NCBI GenBank assembly: GCA_049999725.1
Contig: JBNGIS010030391.1
Coordinates: 1-37,658, forward strand
Origin: Haplomitrium mnioides
Lineage: Eukaryota > Marchantiophyta > Haplomitriopsida > Calobryales
Length of the DNA: 37,658 bases
Direction of reading: 5' to 3'
In this document: one piece after another, positions 31,713-37,658 of the stretch
Numbering within the stretch: position 1 is the first letter of the stretch
Layout of the letters: each line of letters opens with the position of its first letter
Made by a program: the position numbers and the translations under genes
The notes under the pieces: model-generated
What the model was told of the DNA's origin: nothing
The model's database searches: none
What the model saw: the letters and a program-made list of their open reading frames with translations, nothing else

Positions 31713-32071
31713 CTTTCCATCTTCCTTTGACGCTTGAAGATTCGCAACAAATACATCTTTCTTCTTGTACTTTGAAAAGTCAAATCGCTTGCGATTTGCA
31801 CTATAAATGTAATTGAGTCTTGAGCCTGCATAAGTAGCTCGATGTTGGCTTTCTTTCCTTCCTGGATCATTGTAATTTAGACCAGTAGACCCAAATTGAA
31901 ATTTTCACCTTCACCTACAAAAAGGTAAAGATGGTGATCCGGGTCTTTCAACAAACAATAGTTTACAAGCTATTTCCACTCGAGTCTTGCAGGCTTTAGA
32001 GCCTTGATAACATCAGAATACCTATATGGCTTTGGTTTGGAAGGGCCGGAAACAATTCCTTGAAAGGCCAT
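31713..32071 (-). pseudogene. ParB-methylase gene B, exon 1
   Basis: ATG at 32071 opens MAFQGIVSGPSKPKPYRYSD; the exon ends at a donor AAG|GTGAGT (31713/31712). Products of A and B align over this exon (PYRYSD, VGEGE.FNLG, the MIQE region), which supports a real coding exon even though stops and one frameshift break it in both copies. The domain is not one I recognise. The start lies about 180 bp downstream of the plus-coordinate TATA at 32248-32256. Confidence 0.65.
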
Positions 32072-32247
32072 TCTCAAGATAGAAAAAAAAGATGTTTTTG
32101 GAAGTGAAAAATGTACTGAACAAAAGCTCAAAAATTACTAAGCGCTGCAAATGGCAAAAAACTGAGCAAATGAAAAAAAAAATAATTAGAAAATGAAAAC
32201 CAAAAACTAAACTTGCGACAATGGAAAAAAAATTTCCACTGGTGCTT

Positions 32248-32355
32248 CTTTTATAGCTAAATTTGAAAAAAAAAAATTTCTCGCCAAAAATTAATTCGTA
32301 GAGCTCTTGACACGTAGGTTCGCTAAGTGCAAGAAAAAAACATTAGTATATAAAG
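32248..32355. promoter_or_regulatory. Bidirectional promoter of element B
   Basis: A minus-strand CTATAAAAG (32248-32256) serves the ParB-methylase gene and a plus-strand TATATAAAG (32347-32355) serves the transposase. The block of about 35 bp between them (32283-32317, with GAGCTCTTGACACGTAG) is almost unchanged from element A. ACGT cores of this kind are common plant factor sites. Confidence 0.72.
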
Positions 32356-32569
32356 CATTGCTCAATTTCATCTTTCCAGTTTCTTTTTTTCATTTTCTTC
32401 CAAAAGAGTTCTTAATTTTGTTGTTTTGCAAAAAAAATGACAAAACTGCATCTTTTGAGAGTGCTGTAAGAGTTTCATAATATTTGTTAAAATAGTTTCT
32501 TGAAACAACTTATTTTTTGTGAGTCTTTTCAATAGCTGGAGTTCTTAAAGGCAAGAAGAGATTAGAATT

Positions 32570-33583
32570 GGAATGGGAGATTGGGACCCTGGAATTGGAG
32601 TGGGAGATTGGGACCCTGGAATGTGGGTATGGAAAGACAATTCACCCCTCAATAGCTACTCAACCAAGAAAGGCCGTCGGTTCATCCTAGACAGACCAGC
32701 AACAATCACTCCGGTTCTGGAACGCTGGAAAGCACAGGGCTCGATAGACACCAAATACTCCTCCAGATGGACTGCTATATGGGTGGCGAGCAGGTCAGCT
32801 AAATAGGCCACTCTAATGTGGCTGATAGTCCAAAGAGGAGTGCAAGTTGGGAGTTTCAGAAAAAAGACAGAAAAGCCTGGCTATGAGATTGATGCAAGGT
32901 GTGTCTGCTGCAAGGAGGGCTCTCTGGAAGACATCATTCACTGTTTTTGGCTCTGCCTTAGGATCAGATCTATCTGGAATTGGGCAGGGAATATAATTAT
33001 CAGATTAGTGTTTACTATCTGGGGCAACTCCAAAAGGTGGAAGCCTACCTGGCAGCAATGCATCCTAGGCGACAGAACTCCGAAGGCCCTGTCCATTGCT
33101 CAGGAGATCTGGTCCCTGCTTAGAGGTATAGTCCTTTACTCTATATGGATCTCCAGGAATGCTGCTGTGTTCGAAAAGTCGTACATGGATATGTACAGCT
33201 TAAAGAAAAAAATCTAGAGGAGATTGATCAAGTATGGTAAGAAAGCTTGGCACGAAACCTGTAGAAACTGGAGGAAGGCCCAAAGCGAAGAAAAGAGAGA
33301 AAAAATACTGGAAACCTTTGACATAACCTGGGGGGCTAGGCATTTTCTCTGTATCCGTGATGAGGACAACGTTTACTGGAATCTGGATGTTAGTAGTAAT
33401 CTAGATTGAGGGTATGGGTTTGCTTTGGTTTACTAGGCTTGATCCCGAAAGGGATTGATTGGTTGCTGTTTTTTGCCGCTCTGCCTGATTGCTGGCCGCG
33501 GTTGTACCTTTGATGCTCGAAAGTAATAAAGATGTTTACTTTCAGTCAAAAAAAAAAAAAAGAAAAAAAAAAAAAAAAAGAAG
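32570..33583 (+). mobile_element. 5'-truncated L1-type LINE with 17 bp TSD
   Basis: It is flanked by perfect copies of AAGAAGAGATTAGAATT (32553-32569 and 33584-33600). The body ends in an A-rich tail (33548-33583) after an AATAAA at 33526-33531. Only the last kilobase of the LINE is present. It interrupts exon 1 of the element B transposase. Near its 5' junction a 27 bp unit containing GGGAGATTGGGACCCTGG is tandemly duplicated. Confidence 0.93.
32625..33409 (+). pseudogene. LINE ORF2 C-terminus with zinc-binding RT domain
   Basis: NSPLNSYSTKKG, then a region ending CVCCKEGSLEDIIHCFWLC, matches the zinc-binding domain found after RT in plant non-LTR elements (CxxC...HCxxxC type). WKPTWQQCILGDR and YSIWISRNAAVFE follow as in plant L1 ORF2 tails. 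TAG stops at about 32804 and near 33217 break the frame. The sequence 33410-33547 is its 3' untranslated region. Confidence 0.85.
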
Positions 33584-33774
33584 AAGAAGAGATTAGAATT
33601 TCAAGATTCATCTTCATAGAAGAGTGTTACTTTTGACAGACAGTTTGAGATTCAATCAAACGCCAATTTTCGGGAGTTAAGTAATGGAGTAACAAAAGCG
33701 TCAAGTGTTTTGGTGAGTATATTGGGAGAAAAGATGACTTTTGTTGAATTAGATTGCTCCGCCAAGAAATATCG

Positions 33775-33910
33775 AGAAGGTGAACTCCATGCGGGCATAG
33801 GATCAGGGACTCAACCTTATGTGCGTATTGGGTCAAGGAGTGAATCCAATATGCGCATAGGATTAACAACTCAACATTTTGCGTGCAAAGGATCAAAGAG
33901 GTAACATAGT
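33775..33910. repeat. Palindrome-cored repeats in first transposase intron (B)
   Basis: Three to four units of about 35 bp contain CCATGCGGGCATAGGATC and ATATGCGCATAGGATT-like motifs. They correspond in position and type to 7660-7800 in element A. Confidence 0.65.
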
Positions 33911-36900
33911 GCTCGTAGAGATCTAAAGAAACAATCTTCGTCCAACATAAGATCTTTGCTACCCATCAAGCGGTCGAAGTTGAATCTTTCTTCTGAGTAT
34001 TCCAAAATGTCTGAAAAAAATAAGCTCAACAAAGAGATTTCAGACGACTGTAGAACTTTCTTCATCCACATCTGAGAGAGATGTCAATATTCTTTTCAGA
34101 ACACAAATAGCATACAATCTCTAGACAATTTTAATTTTGGAGATGAGCCACTCTCCTCGATAGCACCACTCAAACAATGAGTGATTTCTTTTCAAGTTGC
34201 ACCTCACAAAGAGATTGGGACATGTGAAACAAATCGAATTCTTTTGGAGGAGTCTTGAGATGATAGTTTGGAAAACGGTTCTAGCAAAGAGTCTCAATCA
34301 ATCAACATTTCTTTGGAGTTTTTGCCAAAGACATCGATTTTAGCACAAAAAAATATTTTTTTCTAATGGAGATATTGATCAAGAGTCGGTTTCAAAATGG
34401 TGAAATTCTCCCAATCTCCAAGAAGAAACTCGTATCTCAAAAATATTCTGTGACGAAACAAACAATGTCTATGATGACGACCAAGATCTTCAGGATGAAC
34501 TATCTCCTATTGTTGGATTCGCTTATGGACCGAATCGTCCAGCACAACATAAGAATTTGTTATCTGGGCCAAAACCCAAACGGGTAAACACCTTACGCAA
34601 AAATTCTTTGTGAAGAAAAAGCTGGATCCAATGTCCATTTCTAGATTGAAGAGAATTTCTTGTTGTCAAAATAATTGCTTGTCGTTGTGCAAGACAGATT
34701 TTTTGAGAACTATGAGAGAAATGTACTTTTGACAAAGCATAAGCATGAAGAATCGTGATATCACATTGCAATGAAGAATACCAAGAAAAGATTTCGATGT
34801 CAAAAATTTGTTTACACTGCCTAGTGGTACCTTTGTGTGTAGAAGAGCCTTCAAATTAATATTACCAGTAGGGAATGATAGAATTTAAAGGATTTAAAAT
34901 CTCAAAAATGCATATCTTAGAGGCATTTTTGGAAAAAGAGAATTGTCTGCTAAAGGAGTTTTCGTTCATGAGTGGATGGACAATTTTTTTCAAGGACACT
35001 GCGAGAGAATGCCCACTCACAAAGTGTACAACTTGCCGGATAATTTTACAAAATGGGAAGTTTATGACTATTACACCACTTATTTGAAAGAGAAAGATCC
35101 CCATTGTATTATCAATTTCTCGAGTTTTACAAAACATTGGAGAACTCATTTTCCAAATGTAAAAATTCCAAAGCGCAATATATTTGTTGTTTGTGAAACA
35201 TGTGAAGAAATAAAATCTTTGCGAGAAAAATATGTCTTGGAGTCCGAAAAAGGTAACAAACTTTCTTCTCTTTTGACACATTTGGCTAATCCATCGTTTT
35301 TTTCTAGACTCAAAGCTTAGTTCTAGAGATGTTATGTTTTCTCAAATTACAGTTAAAAGATATATTTTTTTTGAAGTTATTTAGCAAAGAAGATTGGAGT
35401 TGAATAATTCTTAGCAAGTTGAGTGTTGAGAAGAGAGTATGTGCTTGCATAGACTCTATTGTTTTATATTTCAATTTAACCTTTTTTACAGTCGACAAAA
35501 GCCAGAAAATGAATTTGATTGCTGTTGTGACCTTAGCCTTGCAACAAGTTTTTTTTTTGTTCTTTTTAATTAATAGCCGTTGTAAAAACAAATTGAAAAA
35601 ATTGTTTTTGTTGTTCGCAAATCCTATGCGTGCATAGGATTTGTTCTTTATTCTTTTAAAACCAGTCACGACAACATTTACAACAAGCCATGATATTGGT
35701 GTTGTTGTATTGGTTATATATGCGCATATGATTTGTTGTTGCCTCCACTCATCCTAAACGCTCAGAGGATGTGATCTTGTAACATTTTTTTGCAAATTTT
35801 GTTTTTTTCTTTTCCAAATAAATTTTCCTTTTTTCAAATTGCCTAAAGTTTCTTTTTTATCTTTTACAAAGTGTTTTGTTTCAATAATTTCAAACATTTG
35901 TTTAAGATGCCTTGAATATTATTTATACCTAAGGTTGTGTTTTGAAGTTACAAGTATCGACATATGTTTTACTCAACTAGTTTGATGTCATTCTTGTTTT
36001 GGATTGATGCAGTTAAATATAATCGCCAACTGTTTCTTCATTATGACCAACAAATAAACGAAAAATCAAAACTTGCAAACTATCGAGGAAAATGTTATGC
36101 CGATGGTCAAAAGTACTTGGGAGTTGTCATTGATGGAATGGATCAAAAGAAAACTGCTATTCCATACTGGCCATTGCCACCAAAAAATATTGATAAATAT
36201 TGTTTGGTGGGTGTGCATATTGTTGGTGTCTTAATATTCAATCATGCTATCTCTTTGAGAGTCTTTTTAACGTATAGAAACTTGAGAAGTGATTCCAATT
36301 TGACAGTTATTGTGCTCAACAAAATATTATATGACTTTGAAAGCAAGTTGCCTCCAACTTTTTATCTTCAGCTGGATAACACAACACGAGAGAATAAGAA
36401 TTCTATCCTATTTCGATATCTTAGTCTCCTTATTGCCAAGAATGTTTTCAAAAAATCAAGGTGGGATTTTTATGGTTGGCCATACTCATGATCAAATTGA
36501 TCAAATAATCAACCAATTCTAGAAACATTTAAAACGTGTCAAAGCTTTCACGATCACCAGTCTAAGTGAGGTGTTTCAATTATCCTATAATCCTAAACCT
36601 CACGTGACTCTTTTGTTTGGAAACTTCGGATTTCAAAATGTTTCTACAGCAAAGTCCTTCTCAAGTTCAAAGGATAAATGATGTTACTTTTAATCAACAA
36701 TTCAAGTTCCAATTAAATTATTCCAAAGCAAAGATTTGGAGCAAACAGTTCTCAATAGATGAATTTTAGCTACCTGCAGATGATATTTGTCAACTCAAGT
36801 GCCTACGTGAAGTGGACAGAGAAATTTTAAGTTCAATGTTCATTCCTATCAAGGCATGTTCTGAAATCAAACGATCTAAAAAGGAAAAAAGAGAAGTGGA

Positions 36901-37658
36901 TGTCGAGAAAGTGGTAATCTCAATAAGGGACAACATAAGTGAGAACTGCTACAAGTTCTTTATAGATTCTGATATTCAATGGTGGAATGACTTTTTTCTT
37001 GCCCAACAAGAGATTGCGGCTTAGATCTTTGAAAAAAAAAACGACGACTCAAAGCACAATGTACCTTTCCACCTTCACAACAGTCAAACACTTGTAATGA
37101 TTTTTAGAATGTTTTTCCATATTCTCAACTTCAAGCTCCACAAACAAAAGAAGATACTCCGATACAGCAAATACTTTCTACACGTCGAGTAATCTATGAT
37201 GGAGCACCTAAGCCGTGAGAAGGAACTCTTTCATACAATACTTGATATAGGCACAAATTTGCCAATCTACATGATTTGAAAGCTAGAATGTTTATTTGTG
37301 TTGTTGCATCTGTGGATCCAAATAGCACATCGTTTTGGGTTGCCAAAGTTCTCAAAGTTTTGTCATTTGATGAGGAAGATCCGCCAAACCCGAAATGAGT
37401 ACGAGTTCAATGGTTTGCTTGTTTGGCTGAAGATGCATTTTTTGGTCAATACTTCCCAGAAAAAATAGCAGCAACAAAAGGGAAATGCAAATCCAAGTTA
37501 CATATTGATATACTTGATTTGACACAAATCACAATTCTGTCATTTGATTTTTTGCTCATCTAGAAAAACCAATTGAGGAAAATCACTCTAGCTACCATTA
37601 AAGCAAATCTATTTGAGTACGAAAGACAAAAAGCCCTCAATCCTGAAATGCTTCAAAG

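Larger units (their letters stand above)
32532..37658 (+). pseudogene. DUF7869-like DDE-type transposase, element B copy
   Basis: The start codon is ATA (32532-32534) where A has ATG. Exon 1 is split by a LINE and resumes at 33601. An intron with ATGCGCGCAT-type repeats (33775-33910) follows. The region 34366-34870 is badly decayed. A well-kept part (34943-35320) reads FVHEWMDNFFQGHCERMP, VYDYYTTYLKE and FVVCETCEEIKSL with a C-x-x-C pair. After another intron, 35964-36491 gives the catalytic core: VVIDGMDQKKTAIPYW, LQLDNTTRENKN and, one frame over, VGHTHDQIDQIINQF (36474-36518). The three acidic positions fit an RNase-H-like DDE/DDD enzyme. REVDVEKVVISIRDN (36890-36935) precedes a C-terminal part with FWVAKVLKVLSFDEE near 37335. 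The window ends close to the C-terminus. It would cut and join the element ends in the nucleus. Confidence 0.78.

Overview
This window looks like repeat-rich nuclear DNA of a land plant with a large genome. The evidence is a Ty1/copia polyprotein, a Ty3/gypsy element with roughly 4 kb LTRs and an Athila/Tat-type tRNA-Asp-like primer site, an L1-type LINE tail, GT-AG introns, TATA boxes and AATAAA signals. The species cannot be fixed from sequence alone; a fern, lycophyte, bryophyte or gymnosperm are all possible. No ordinary host gene, tRNA or rRNA was recognised.

Layout. 1-3086: the 3' part of a copia element whose pol ORF is open throughout and carries about 240 extra residues inside the RT domain, followed by a short LTR. 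3151-13115: element A, a decayed copy of an unusual DNA element. It has a DUF7869-like transposase pseudogene on the minus strand (8012 to 3666) and, across a bidirectional promoter, the 5' half of a second gene on the plus strand (11361 to about 13033). Candidate terminal inverted repeats lie at 3151-3229 and 13036-13115. A is interrupted by a deleted copia element (8336-11230) and by a solo LTR with a perfect TSD (12034-12339). About 13320-37658: element B, a second copy in the opposite orientation. Its second gene runs on the minus strand from 32071 to 13884 and is split by a complete 13.9 kb gypsy element (15409-29333) sitting in one of its introns. Its transposase runs on the plus strand from 32532 past the window end and is interrupted by a 5'-truncated LINE (32570-33583) with a 17 bp TSD.

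The most interesting object is the A/B family. Read across the introns, the second gene encodes an N-terminal region of unknown function, a basic nuclear-localisation-like stretch, a ParB/sulfiredoxin-like domain and a beta-class amino DNA methyltransferase (motif IV before motif I). This prokaryote-style ParB-methylase protein is divergently paired with a DDE-type transposase. Introns of both genes hold arrays built around the palindrome ATGCGCGCAT, in several unrelated repeat units.

Nearly everything is decayed. Premature stops are mostly TAG or TAA where a related copy or the conserved motif suggests CAG or CAA, as expected from cytosine methylation and deamination. The two gypsy LTRs are visibly diverged except for a 1160 bp tract that looks identical. 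All family assignments come from motifs read by eye; no database search was run.
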